Assembly: GCA_036898135.1 (NCBI GenBank)
Contig: CM072511.1
Span: 41,929,243 to 41,993,242 of the forward strand
From: Oncomelania hupensis
Lineage: Eukaryota; Mollusca; Gastropoda; Littorinimorpha; Pomatiopsidae
Direction: 5' to 3'
Length of the DNA stretch: 64,000 nt
The notes below the pieces were generated by a model. The model was given only the letters and a program-made list of their open reading frames with translations, was not told where the DNA came from and searched no databases. Below, in pieces: positions 9,539-21,719 of this stretch (positions within the stretch are counted from its first letter, which is position 1; every line of letters begins with the position of its first letter). The translations under genes were made by a program, and so were the position numbers.

Positions 9539-11639
9539 TGTCACGTCCCCCGAGCGGGTTCAGTGACGTCAGCTCATAAAGCGAGTGAAAAGAATAAACT
9601 CAAACAAAATAAACTAACACAAAATGCCAGAGTACAAACACACACTCTTTTATTCAACAATCAACAAGCAAACACAGGACAAATGGGAACTAACCTTCCC
9701 TCAACCCCTAAACAGACCCCCGTCCCAATACTAACTAACAATTACCTCCCCTTGCAACAAACCCCAAATAGAACTAAATAACAACAGTTTCTTTACAAAG
9801 TGTATACAGAAAATCAAAATCAACAAATCAATTCAAAATGCAAGTCTTCAAATAATAAGCGATGGCGTTGAATCATGAACTATTAGCTAGACAAAGCTGT
9901 GGCACAGAAGTAATGTCTCAATGTTCTTGTTAAGTAGCTCAGAGAGCTAACAGTCTCTTTCACAAAGTGGATGATTCTTCTAACTAAATGGATATGTTTT
10001 TAGGTGCGTGTAGTGTGAGTCTGTGTGTGCATGAATTAGGCATGAAAACCTCCTGGAAGTGTGTTGCCACGATACAAGGCAAAACCTGCAGCAGTGTAAG
10101 AAATCACCACGACACTACTGTGTCGTAGAAGCAAAGGTACATCCCAGGCTGGTTAGGACCCAGTCAGCGGCAACAACATCAACATCAGTACAGCACAACA
10201 GGCACATCAAAGGCAACAGCGTGGGAATAATGCGTAGAAATAAACACGTAGAGGTAATAATCATCATCATCTCATCAGCCCACACCTGTTGACATATACA
10301 TAGTCTTAACAATATGCCCACCAAACAATAAACACTATATAATATAACATAACACGCCGTCCTCCGTCCGCCATCTTGACCTGCATAGCTATGAATATCA
10401 TAATAATAATATAAGATACTATACACAGATTTCAATAATGTAAATCACCCTTTGATGCTAAATAATTCGCATCTTCTTTACAAACCAATGTTTATATAAA
10501 TATACATAATTATCGCAACCACACTACCATCTCACAGTCCTGATTCATTCCACCCCCCCTTCATCACCACCGTCACCCCCAACAATTATAGCACATCACG
10601 ATTACCTCCCTTCATCCACACTGTAAACATGCTTCCTTCATAATCATCACTTCATCCCTCTTCAGCATACTACATTCTATCGCTCTTTCCATACATACAC
10701 CCTCACTCTCTCTCTCCCTCTCTATATTCCCCATCGTCGCCTTTGACCCACTTCCATAACAACAACAGCAACGACATTTTCCCCATCACATATACAATAA
10801 GAAAATCATAGGAAAATCATATAAAATCAACAAAATTCATTACACATCCTAAAATACATCCCCTTCCCCACACTCATTACCACTCATACACGTACGCAGT
10901 GCTCGGAGCGCGCCACTAGAGAATTGAACGACAGGGTTTGCTTACCTTACAGGCCTCGGCTCGTGACGCCCTTTCCCCCAACACCACAACACGACACAAC
11001 ACTGTCACAACATTGGCACAACACAATGGATTAGTCTTTTGAGAGTCTCTTTCTCTTGCTCTTGCACGTTATTTCACTGTCCAAATAACATTTACTCTGA
11101 GGATGAGGACACCTTAGCTCTGCTACAGACACTAAGTCTTGGTGGGTGTTCAATCGAGAACCACACGCACCTTAAGTATGGAACTCTACACTCACTGGCG
11201 AATGGCAGTTACCATCTTCCTTCGAATTCTACACATCCTTATCCCGACGAGGGCATAAGACCTTGGGTGGCTATAAAACAATACACACACCCTTCCAACA
11301 GTACCCTACACTACGATGACCTCTGTCACAGGGCTGCTGTCTCGTTAGAATTCCTTCCTCACGCAATAGCATCTCAAACCACTCTGCCCTTCAAAATCTG
11401 CGCCGGCCACAAGCAAAACAGTCGAGCTCTCGTCAGTATGCACGTTCTTTATTACGCGTACCCCTATTCGAAATTGGCCGACTCCCTGTCTTCTATGAAT
11501 CGCACGGACTTTACGAAACTGCACTTCCATACGCAAAAGTAAATCGGTCACGCTATTCTATGTACAGCAGATATACGGAGAAGTGTAACTTCGTAAAAAG
11601 TGTATCTCTCCCTACCATCTGAAAACTCGTGTCGTCACA
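9539..11639 (-). repeat. LTR-1, upstream (5') LTR
   Basis: 2101 bp, TG...CA ends, same length and content as 2512-4612. As the 5' LTR it should carry the promoter for the minus-strand element. Its outer edge is followed by the GCAGA target duplicate. Confidence 0.93.
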
Positions 11640-11644
11640 GCAGA

Positions 11645-13105
11645 GGAGGAGGTGGTGGTGCATGATGAGAGCAGGAGCAGAAAAAAATAAATAAAACGAC
11701 CTGATCTCACCTTTTCCCACAAACTCCGAGGAAAAAAAATCTATAAATAAAAAGTCTAGCAAATCGATCCTAAAAGCATGAAACATCAGAGAACGAAAGC
11801 TTCTCTCTCCGCTCTCTCTTCTCACACACCAACTGCCCTCTCTAAACCTCTCTCATGGGAAAAAGGCCCAGCACTAAATTTGACAGTCATACTAAATAGT
11901 CCCTGACGGAACGATCCACCAGTCCGGACGCATGTTGTCATCATGTCAACAATATTCACTACTGCTGAGAGTGAGAAGAAAGCGTGTTTGGAAATGTTCT
12001 TTGAGAATGTTGTCCAAAATACATGGTTATAGAAGAGAAAGTCGTTTGTTTGTTTGTTTTTTTGTTTGTTTGTTTGTTTGTTTCATTTTAACGTCTTTCC
12101 ACCGAAGTGATTTCAGACTAGAACCGAGAGAACCGAGAGAGTGCATGCTGGAAGTCATTCTGAATATTCCGTGGTGTTTGTAATTGAAGAGAGCAAGCAA
12201 ACTGAGTGCAAAAAAGCAATCCCCGATGTTCAAGATGAAGTTTAAGTTGATCCTTTGCCCACGACTCATCTCTGATGCTCTGCAACTAACCCTGATTATC
12301 AGAGAGCGATTTTCAGAAACTTTACGATCGCCAGGGCTATTTGTCGGGGCTGCGCGCTCGTGCGACTAAAAGCTTACGCCCCATACAACTCCGTCCAGCT
12401 TAAAGATCACTTCCGGTCATGCGCGCAGACCCGGCAGTCATAAAGGGCAAGGTCCCTGGGGTGAACTGCGAGGGGTAAGGGGACAAACGGTGCGGTGGCA
12501 CACACATTTCGCACAATTCTTTCAACGTTGGGAACGCCGCTGAGTGTGGCTTGACAGCTCCTTGGGGAGGAAGGGGGTGGGGTGGGGACAAAAAATAGCG
12601 AGAGCAGATCACATACGCATCGAGCATCAGTCGCCAGTGAATAACAAGAGAAACACCTCGAAAGAGAAGAGATTTAAGCAGCCGTGGACGGTGATATTCA
12701 CGATTAAACGACAGACGGCTGGGCGGCATGCAAATAGTGACGCCTTTCGAAAGAAAATCAGAAACAACAACAACATCAACAACAATAACAACCAAACTAA
12801 AAACCACAAACAAAAACAAACAAACAAAACCTGACTGCTGTCTTGACATTGTTGGGATGAATTGGTCAAAGGGGTGTAACCTTTATTTTAAAATTACAAA
12901 GAAACAAAAACTTTAGTGAAAGAAATCTTGCGCAAAACACAACACACGCAGCACAAGATAAGCGTTCATCTACATTCTCCTTGGCGTTTCACTTCATCGC
13001 AAACTATTCTAGGTACCAGTTTTAATCTTCATGTAACAATCAACATTTTAATCCAATCCAATCCAACCCATCCAATCCAATTCCACTTATCTGGCGCACA
13101 ATCCC
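11645..13105. other. Intergenic, no gene recognised
   Basis: Contains a (TTTG)n run near 12050-12085, an AAC-rich stretch near 12765-12830 and a degenerate CCAAT-rich run near 13050-13085. No frame shows a known domain. Confidence 0.5.
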
Positions 13106-13111
13106 ATTCCA

Positions 13112-14173
13112 TATGGAACGCGAAAAGCGTCAAATGCGCAAGCAATTGCACGCGAAAATGCACACGCAATTGCACTCCCAACTAGTAGCCGATTGGTCGA
13201 AAACGTACACGCCAAACTGCGCAAGCGCAAATGCTCACGCAGTTCCACACCCAATTCAAGCGCACATAAACACGCAATTGCACTCGCAATTTCACTCGCA
13301 TTTATCCACGAGTCAGCATAAATATTGTTACATTTATTTCGCCCACCACGGGATTCAAACCTGGGTCGTAAATGTGCCGAGCGAACACTCTACCACTTGA
13401 GCTACGGCGGTGGTACTACAACACCAAGTGTACTGATAGTGTCACCCAAAGTTTTAATTCGCAGTGACGAAAACTTAGCGTAGCTGTAAAAACTTAGCGT
13501 AGCATAGCGATGAAAAAACTGGATAAGAAACAAAAGAAAGCAGTAGTGAAGATCTAGGCCTAAAACGTTCTAGAAGACAAAAGCCAAAAAATGAGGTATG
13601 GTTCTGTGATGTAAACTAAATCTTAGAAAAATAGATCCAGACTTTCAGATAACTAAACACACGGTCCGAACTACATTCTCCTTAGAAAAATTATTAAACG
13701 AGGTCTAAAATTATAAATAAACCTACTCCGTTACTCAAATTAGTATTTTTAGAACGTCTAAGATCTAAAAAGATTAAGGCTACAATATAGATAACTCCTA
13801 CGATAGCTACACTGGTTTTCCGATGCTTTTTCCATTCGAAAAATGTATAAATAAATTATTACAGCATTTTATTTGGAGGGTTGGAGGCAGGTGAAATTGT
13901 GGATGGCTTGGTGAGGGTTTCATTGCAAATTATTTGCCAATTTATATTAAATTATTTTGGTACATAGAACGTATTTCCGGACATTCCCCATTCCTAGTTT
14001 TAATGTTACTCTGAGGTCAATGCGCGTGCAATTGCGTGGGCAAGTGTGTGTGCATTAGCTCTTGCGCTGTTTGGCGTGTAAGTTTTCGACCAATCAGCTA
14101 CTAGATGAGTGTGCAATTGCGTGTGCATTTCGCGGGCAATTATACGCGCATTTGACGCTTTCCGCCTTCCATA
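13112..14173. mobile_element. Foldback-type element with about 150-175 bp inverted termini
   Basis: The left end (13112-13288) and the reverse complement of the right end (14019-14173) match over most of their length. Both start TATGGAA, continue through AAAGCGTCAAATGCGC, and share GCACACGCAATTGCAC and GATTGGTCGAAAAC. The 6-bp sequence ATTCCA lies just outside each end (13106-13111 and 14174-14179). A TA duplication with TGGAA termini is an alternative reading. The termini are rich in short ACGCAATTGC-like units. The 730-bp core has no transposase frame, so the element is non-autonomous (MITE or foldback class). A tRNA-like SINE head sits inside it at 13339-13413. Confidence 0.85.
13339..13413 (-). 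repeat. tRNA-derived SINE head (family with CCACCGCCGTAGCTC start)
   Basis: On the minus strand: A-box-like TAGCTCAAGTGG and B-box-like GGTTTGAATCC at tRNA spacing, with complementary CCACC/GGTGG ends. Closely related heads occur at 17661 and 61611. The SINE body that follows in those copies is not evident here. It is unlikely to be a working tRNA because the T-stem is mispaired. Confidence 0.7.
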
Positions 14174-14299
14174 ATTCCAAGACAAAATGCTCTGGGCGTA
14201 GATTTACACAGGCAATTTAAAAAAGTAATACATTTTAGGCATTATAAATATGAAATTTACAGACATCAAACTGCAGATCAGAAATACACTCCAACTGAC

Positions 14300-14589
14300 C
14301 GGTTAAAGTTGGGGAAGATGGAAGTTTTTGTTGGTGAATTAAAAAGAGACTGGTTCTTTTGGGGCGATTTTGGTATAGCCTTCATCGTGCATCAGATGTT
14401 GGCACCATTGGTAACGAAAGGGCTGTTAATACATTAGTATAGTAGTGATTTGTAAATGAATTTGTAAATACTATATGTGCTGCCGCCATTGTAATTGTTC
14501 AGTGTGAAACAAATAAAGTCGTATTGTATTGTATTGTATTGTATTGTATTGTATTGTATTGTATTGTATTGTATTGTATTGTATTGTAT
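14300..14589 (+). repeat. Probable retroposon 3' end with (GTATT)n tail
   Basis: An AATAAAGTC sequence (about 14512-14520) runs straight into about 14 GTATT repeats (14521-14589). LINE-type elements often end in such short tandem tails, as the RTE family here does with GGATA. The body upstream has no recognised coding, so the source family is unknown. Confidence 0.45.
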
Positions 14590-14937
14590 AGGTTTTGCTG
14601 ACTCGACATCTTTTTACTGGATCTCACTGTCACACTGGGGAAATAGAGATTTTCACACACAAAATCTTGGGATTATAGCAGTGGATGTGACAGTGATGAG
14701 CCTGGTGAGGTGAAAATAAAGTTGTAACGAAATTCATGAATGCATGGCTTGGCTTCACGACGATCCCGGACAGATTGATGACTTTAACTTCCACAGCCAC
14801 GGTCCCACTAATTGACTCCACTGCCGACAAACCACCGCCAATGAAAACTCTGGAACTGATGGTCGCAGTAGGCAGATTGAATTAGCTTTTGCCAAGTACC
14901 ACTCTGATTCTTGTCTACTTCCTTACCCGGATGCAAA

Positions 14938-15033
14938 CTTGTTTTTTCCAAACTAGTTCCAGTCATTCGCCGAAAAAGGCAATCACCGAAGTCGAACGAA
15001 GCTCTCCGATGTGTTACGAAATGATGCTTGCAT
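14938..15033 (+). repeat. Inverted repeat, left arm (pairs with 16425-16541)
   Basis: About 95 bp containing CAAACTAGTTCCAGT and CGCCGAAAAAGGCAATCACC, followed by TCGAACGAAGCT. The reverse complement of 16425-16541 carries the same blocks in the same order. Confidence 0.8.
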
Positions 15034-15782
<749 letters not shown>

Positions 15783-15783
<1 letters not shown>

Positions 15784-16424
15784 TCTTTTAATATTTTATT
15801 TTAAGAATAGTTTGCTGCTGTGCGTGATCAATGGTGTAAATTGGGTCAGTGACGTTTTGTTTGTTTTTGCTGAAGTCGGGGGTAGCCCAAAATATTCAGA
15901 TGGTGTTACAGTTGTTTTTTTTGTTGTTTTTTCTTTAATCGATTTACCAAAGTTTTTAGATGATTTATGAAAATATCCGCCTGCCACACAACATTTTTGT
16001 TATGCGCATTTCTCATTAAAATATATATCATTAAAATACATATAACAAATTTACTGTATCAGTTAAAAAGAATATATTAGTTAAATAAATAATTGTTTTG
16101 GTGTTTGCAATAAAAATGTCACTGTTCTTTGAGACCAATAAACTTGCTTTCCCTTGTTTTGTTGAAGGGACATCACCGTGTCCATCGCGCTTTGAAATTT
16201 TGTTATGGTTTTATTGTTGATATAGATGTGAAATATCGTTGTATGTGTGCATTATGTGTTATGTATTATTTTTACTCTTTATTACTGATTGTGTCAGTAT
16301 ATGAATCATCATAAAATAATAATAATAACTGCTTCAAAATGCGAATCTCGACCGGACTTACAGCTTGAAGCTGTGCAAATCGAAACAGAATTAGATCTAG
16401 AAGCAAGGATGTTTCACGCAGTCC
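15783..16424. other. AT-rich DNA, no gene recognised
   Basis: No domain in any frame. Confidence 0.4.
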
Positions 16425-16541
16425 TGCAAGCATTTTTTCGTAAAACATCGGATAGCTTCGTTTGACTCTGATAGCTTCGTTCGACTTCGGTGATTGCCTT
16501 TTTCGGCGAATAACTGGAACTAGTTTGGAAAAAAAAACAAG
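16425..16541 (-). repeat. Inverted repeat, right arm (pairs with 14938-15033)
   Basis: Reverse complement matches the left arm. It is about 20 bp longer because of an internal tandem duplication of a GATAGCTTCGTT unit near 16450-16485. Confidence 0.8.
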
Positions 16542-16687
16542 ATCGCCACCCGGATCCCATCAGACTATCTCTATGCGATTGTTTTCATTGTTCCTGTGCT
16601 CTCTTTATTTGCTATGAGCAAGCTGCGGGATGAAAACCTGTGGAATTACCATTATCATCATCAGCAGCAACAGCAGCATTAGTATCG

Positions 16688-16688
16688 T

Positions 16689-16764
<76 letters not shown>

Positions 16765-16765
16765 A
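16688..16765. repeat. (CAT)n microsatellite
   Basis: About 25 perfect CAT units. Confidence 0.95.
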
Positions 16766-16970
16766 GTTCAGATGGTGGTATTTGATGGAGTATATTTTGT
16801 TCATTTATGTGTTGTTGTTTTTTCTTTGTTTATTTTCCTCCCGTCTAAAATCATTTGATATGCAAACAGGCATTAGACAAATCGACTTAATTGTATTGAA
16901 TTGATTTCATCGGATGGAGTTATTCTCCCACCCTCCCCCTCCCTTCGTCTACACTCCCATCTCCATCTCT

Positions 16971-17614
16971 TAAATCTCGTTTTTATCAAAATTCTTAAAA
17001 TAGTACGTGGGTAGTGAATAATACTAAATCTCGTTTTCATCAAACTTCTTAAAATAGTACGTGCGTAGTGAATAATCTTAAATCTCGTTTTTATCAAACT
17101 TCTTAAAATAGTACGTGCGTAGTGAATAATCTTAAATCTCGTTTTCATCAAACTTCTTAAAATAGTACGTGCGTAGTGAATAATCTTAAATCTCGTTTTC
17201 ATCAAACTTCTTAAAATAGTACGTGCGTAGTGAATGATCTTAAATCTCGTTTTCATCAAACTTCTTAAAATAGTACGTGGGTAGTGAATAATCTTAAATC
17301 TCGTTTTCATCAAACTTCTTAAAATAGTACGTGGGTAGTGAATAATCTTAAATCTCGTTTTCATCAAACTTCTTAAAATAGTACGTGCGTAGTGAATAAT
17401 CTTAAATCTCGTTTTCATCAAACTTCTTAAAATAGGACGTGCGTTGTGAATAATCCTAAATCTCGTTTTCATCAAACTTCTTAAAATAGGACGTGCGTAG
17501 TGAATAATCTTAAATCTCGTTTTCATCGAACTTCTTAAAATAGTACGTGGGTAGTGAATAATCTTAAATCTCGTTTTCATCAAACTTCTTAAAATAGTAC
17601 GTGCGTAGTGAATA
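16971..17614. repeat. 54-bp minisatellite, about 12 units
   Basis: Tandem units of 54 bp (AAATCTCGTTTTCATCAAAC then TTCTTAAAATAGTACGTG and so on) differ at a few sites: GTGCGTAG versus GTGGGTAG, TTTTCATC versus TTTTTATC. Because 54 is a multiple of 3, the minus strand is open across the array (16873-17631) as an 18-residue repeat RTILRSLMKTRFKIIHYA. No start context, signal or domain supports it as a gene. The last unit ends 47 bp before a SINE head. Confidence 0.93.
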
Positions 17615-17660
17615 ACAGCCATTTTGTACAAGCTGTGTGCAGATACAGGTTCGTATTACC

Positions 17661-17881
17661 CACCGCCGTAGCTCAGTGGCAGAGCGTGCGCCTGGCACAC
17701 ATATGACCAAGGTTCGAATCCCGTGGTAAGCAAGATTAAATCAAAACCATCTTTCCGCTGCCCATCTATCTTAGCAGTATGATTACTCTCGCGGTTCAGT
17801 GTTAATTCGTGTCCCTATCACGCTTCCTCTTAGAGGGTCATCACGGGCTGCCCTATCGCCCAATGGTGGGTGTACATGTAG
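17661..17881 (+). repeat. tRNA-derived SINE, full copy
   Basis: Head: CCACCGCCGTAGCTCAGTGG, then B-box GGTTCGAATCC. The body shares AGCAGTATGATT.CTC and GGTTCAGTGTT.ATTC with the copy at 61611. The 3' part GGGTGTA...TTAAAC resembles LINE tails of the TTAAAC(ATTC)n type. It needs LINE-encoded proteins to move. Confidence 0.8.
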
Positions 17882-18375
17882 GCCTTAAACTTCTATGTTC
17901 ATATATATTCAGTTTTGCATAAGGTACTCGTGCACACAACCATAGAACAAGATGTTTCCTAAACCCATTTACAATATTAAACTACCGGAACCTGCATGAT
18001 CAAGTCTAGCCAATAAAATGTGTATGACCCACCATGGGGAATTGGTTATAGAACAGTGTGTATTAGCAAGGCGAAAGCAAGCCAATACAGCAACCATAAC
18101 GATAACAACAACAACAGCAATTACAACAACATCAATATCAATAACAATAACAGCATCAACAACTAAAACATCGAAAACGGTATTTTGGTCCAACTTCCAT
18201 TAACAGCGACGCAACGCCATTCATACAGCCTACTTTATGCTATGATGTGTTCTAACCAACCTACAGGCACTTGCGGAATGTAAGTAATTTCGTAAGTCTT
18301 CTCTTTGGTTACATCTCATCTCTTGTGTGGATTTGGCGGGCCAGACTAGGCTCGTCACACAGTGTCATGCTACTT
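17882..18375. other. Intergenic, no gene recognised
   Basis: An ACA/ATA-rich stretch at about 18090-18170 yields low-complexity frames only. Confidence 0.45.
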
Positions 18376-18379
18376 TTGT

Positions 18380-18456
18380 AAAGATCTTCCTGCTTGGGTT
18401 TGACCCAAGAAAGCAGGAGCTGTGCCGGTCGGGCGTAGACCCAGGGACCGCAGCAA
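18380..18456. other. Two adjacent hairpins
   Basis: TCCTGCT-TGGGT pairs with ACCCA-AGAA-AGCAGGA. Directly after it, GCTG..CCGGTC pairs with GACCG-CAGC. They could form DNA cruciforms or a structured transcript. No family recognised. Confidence 0.4.
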
Positions 18457-19858
18457 GGATTTTTTTTATTTAAAAAAAATTCTTTTTTGCCACAAGAAAC
18501 CGCCGAAGAAAGAGAAGAAGGCTACACATCGTGCAATACAGGAAGTTGTCAACTCTCTGTCTAGTCTGCAAATACCTTATTATAAAAAGCAACCTCAATG
18601 GCGACTTGGAGATACTGCAGATGACTTGCTGCATTTTCATACCGCGCGGCTTAGACTAGACGAGTAGGACCTTGTAAAAAGGCCTTGCCTAGTCTCAGGT
18701 ACGCTGTGCATTTGCGAGAGGGACGAGACTTGTCATCATCTAACCAGCAATCGGCGAAGAAGAAGGAGTTTTATTAACTCGGTTAACTTTTTCCTTCTAG
18801 CTTTCTCTTCTAACTTAGCTGCAAGGTACGACCTGAAATCTGCGTCCGTGTGTAAAGCGCAGTGAGTCGCGACCAGCCCAGGGAAGCGTCGGGAGCAAAG
18901 CTAATAATGTCGCTGAATGTCCGCCAAACTGTCCCATTAGGCCTGCAGATAGAAATGCAAGAGCCGATCACTCTTACTCACCCTTGTGTTGTGCCGACCA
19001 CTTATTCAATTAAGGGACGTCATCGCTCGTGTCTGCGCGGCGATTAACCTCCCTTTGCTTGACAATGGCGGCCGGCATTAAAAAATTTTCCGTTCCGCGC
19101 GCTCCCGCGCCCTCGTCATATCCGCTTTTGTAGGAATTAAAGTTTGCATAGCCCAGTTCATTGGTTCGGTTAAATTTTTTTCCCACTCCTTCCTCCTTCT
19201 TCAACTCCTCCTCCTCCCCTCCTCCTCATCAATCTCTCGCTTTCTCACTCTCTCTCTCGCTTTCTCTCAGTGAGACGCGTGTCTGAGGTCCATCTACCCC
19301 TCCCCCTTTCACTTGTTCGTCTATCGCTAAATCCATTATTTTTCTGCGTTCACTCTTCCCTTTTATTGTTTTAACTTACTTCTCCAAGTCCAATAGGGTT
19401 AGCACGGAAATACAACTCTGCAATATCAGCCCACCGTTGGAGGACCCACGTGTGAAATCTGCCACTTGTATTGCCTTTTGCGCCTTTTGTAGACAGCAAT
19501 GTCATAGTCTGCGTAAGTTAAACACAGCTCTATCTGCTTGCATAAGCCAAAGTATGTTTTTCATTCGTTAGATGAATGGGCAGAAGTCAAATGTTGGTTG
19601 TTTTATTTAAGGTCTTTCTTCATCGAGATGATAAGACGGATAAGTCAAAATTAGCTAAATACGAACAGCATTGCTTGCAGAGAAATCCAGTAGCAGCTCC
19701 AGAATATCAAGGTCAATAATTTTCGTTCCTTTTCCTACCATTTTGGTTATGTTGCCCCACTGATTTTCAAAGTCCACGTCGGCGATATTCACAGTCAGCT
19801 TCCGCGACTACCTCGAAGAGCGAGAGATTCACGCATACCCTCTTTATTGAAAAAAAGT

Positions 19859-19890
<32 letters not shown>

Positions 19891-20074
19891 GACAGTGACA
19901 GAGAGAGACAGACAGACAGAGACAGACAGACAGACAGAGAATTAAATTACACATGCAAGTTAGAGAAAGCACAATAACCATTGATCTCTGAAAACACATT
20001 TATGAGACAACAAGAGTAATGGTGCTATATAGTCTCTGTCAGTATTTTTGAAAGGCTGGAAGACAAAGGCGTAT

Positions 20075-20113
<39 letters not shown>

Positions 20114-20220
20114 TTTGTTTATTTTTATTCATTTATTTTTAATGTTTAATTGCGTGGGTTTTTACCAAGTGGTTTGGACATGTCAAATTAACTAAACTAC
20201 ATTTATTAACGATGGAGTAA

Positions 20221-20273
<53 letters not shown>

Positions 20274-20430
20274 TTGATTTATGATGGTGACGATGATTTT
20301 GATAGCATAAAACCACAATAATTAATCAGGCTGGGTAAGAAATAATGAAAGCAAAAATATGGTACGGATACAAAATGAAAAACAACACGAGCAACGAATT
20401 TTAATTATTATTTAGTTAACCAACAGACAG
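18457..20430. other. Intergenic with simple repeats, no gene recognised
   Basis: Contains a palindromic segment near 18650-18715, ACAG/AG repeats at 19856-19939, (ATTT)n at 20072-20142 and (GAT)n at 20224-20273. No frame shows a domain. Confidence 0.5.
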
Positions 20431-20786
20431 CGAGCGTTGTGGTCAAGTGGGCTAAGGCGGGACTAACTTGCCTTGTCCAAAGGCCAGAAACCAATGGCGC
20501 CTGACAGGTGTGGGTTCGATCCTGCATCGGGGCGTTATGTTTCTCCGAATATTATTTACTTTCGACTCGGGCAACGTCTCGGGGGTTTTCTCCGGGTACT
20601 CCGGTTTGCTCCCCCAGCAAAATTTCAAAAAATTTAAAGAATTTCTAAATTTCAAAAATCACAACTAATGTTAGGTAGGTTGGGTTTGGGCGCGCCACAG
20701 GCTGCGACTACGCCTTCCACAGGGGAGGCGGCCCAGAATTTCCCGATAAAAAGGGACAATAAAGCATTAAAATCTAAAAAAAAAAT
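20431..20786 (+). repeat. tRNA-derived SINE with CTCCGGGTACTCCGG motif and poly-A end
   Basis: The head has an A-box-like GTGGTCAAGTGGGCTAAGG, a long variable arm as in tRNA-Leu/Ser, and B-box GGTTCGATCC. The body carries GGGTTTTCTCCGGGTACTCC, shared with copies at 29133 and (reversed) 57266. The end is AATAAAGCATTAAAATCT followed by A-rich sequence. Confidence 0.8.
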
Positions 20787-20839
20787 CTTACAAAAATGTT
20801 AAAAAAGTGTCAAAATAAATTATATAATTCATGCCTAAA

Positions 20840-20864
20840 AAATAATAATAATAATAATAATAAT

Positions 20865-20907
<43 letters not shown>

Positions 20908-20926
20908 TAATAATAATAATAAAAAA
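20840..20926. repeat. (AAT)n microsatellite
   Basis: Interrupted AAT trinucleotides. Confidence 0.9.
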
Positions 20927-21719
20927 GACGCCTAAAAGTAATAATTAGAATAGACTATTATTATAATAGGCATAGAATAAAATAAATCAACATTATTGTT
21001 TTTATAACGAGGCGCAAATACTGAGAACCAAAGTAAACTAAAATGAAATAACATAAATACTTTATTAAAGGCATCAATTTAAGAAAGTAGAATAAAATAA
21101 AATTAAATTACAATAACTGAAACTAGAACTTGCTAACCTGAAAATTACATCACCGTTATGTTTTCCACGTTGCGTAATGACGAGTAGCAAGGTCAAGATT
21201 CGCATTAGTCTATCAAAGTCAGGCCATTTTCAGCGAAACCGAAGCCAATTTTAGATTGAAATGGCCTCCTATGGCTTTTGTACTCAAATTTTAAAAGAAC
21301 ATTTGCCAGGGATGTTTCTTTTTGGAGGATCTGAAATCGATTTCTACGGGTGAAGCACAAGGGGAGTATACTCTTAAAGTCCATCCCCGATAACAAAGCG
21401 TTAGACAATTTATCATCGATAGGAAGGGAACATGGGAAACAAATCCGCCGCTCAAACGGGTTATTCTTAAACCACTTAAGAATTATGATCTTCTTTTAGG
21501 TAGAAACGATATAAGCCTCCGATAGAGGAAAGTTCCGCATATTAAAAATAGTCTTCTACATTATAGGCCTGCAATTTTTGATCTAAATGAAGATATTCAC
21601 AACTTTCCAGCACCTCTCATAAAAACTCGTGGGTATCGCCATTATAAATCAAAACGAGGTTAGAGTGAAACCAAGTTCCGGTCTGGTTTGTTTTGCGTTT
21701 CTCAAAGCTTGATGCGTGA
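20927..21719. other. AT-rich DNA, no gene recognised
   Basis: No recognisable coding or repeat structure. Confidence 0.4.

Larger units (their letters stand above)
2512..11639 (-). mobile_element. LTR-1: complete Ty3/gypsy retrotransposon, Gmr1-like domain order
   Basis: Two direct repeats of 2101 bp (2512-4612 and 9539-11639) begin TGTCACG and end CGTCACA. They bracket a gag-pol reading frame, a tRNA-Leu-type primer site and a G-rich polypurine tract. The same 5-bp sequence GCAGA lies outside both ends (2507-2511 and 11640-11644), as expected for integrase target duplication. Transcription runs right to left. Pol order is protease, integrase, reverse transcriptase, RNase H. That order is known from the Gmr1-like group of Ty3/gypsy elements, not from the common gypsy layout. 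The LTRs read as identical wherever I compared them, including every open frame at the same offset of 7027, so insertion was recent. Confidence 0.95.

Noticed and set aside
16971..17614. Possible CRISPR array
   Set aside because: The 54-bp units are contiguous with no unique spacers, and the genome is eukaryotic.
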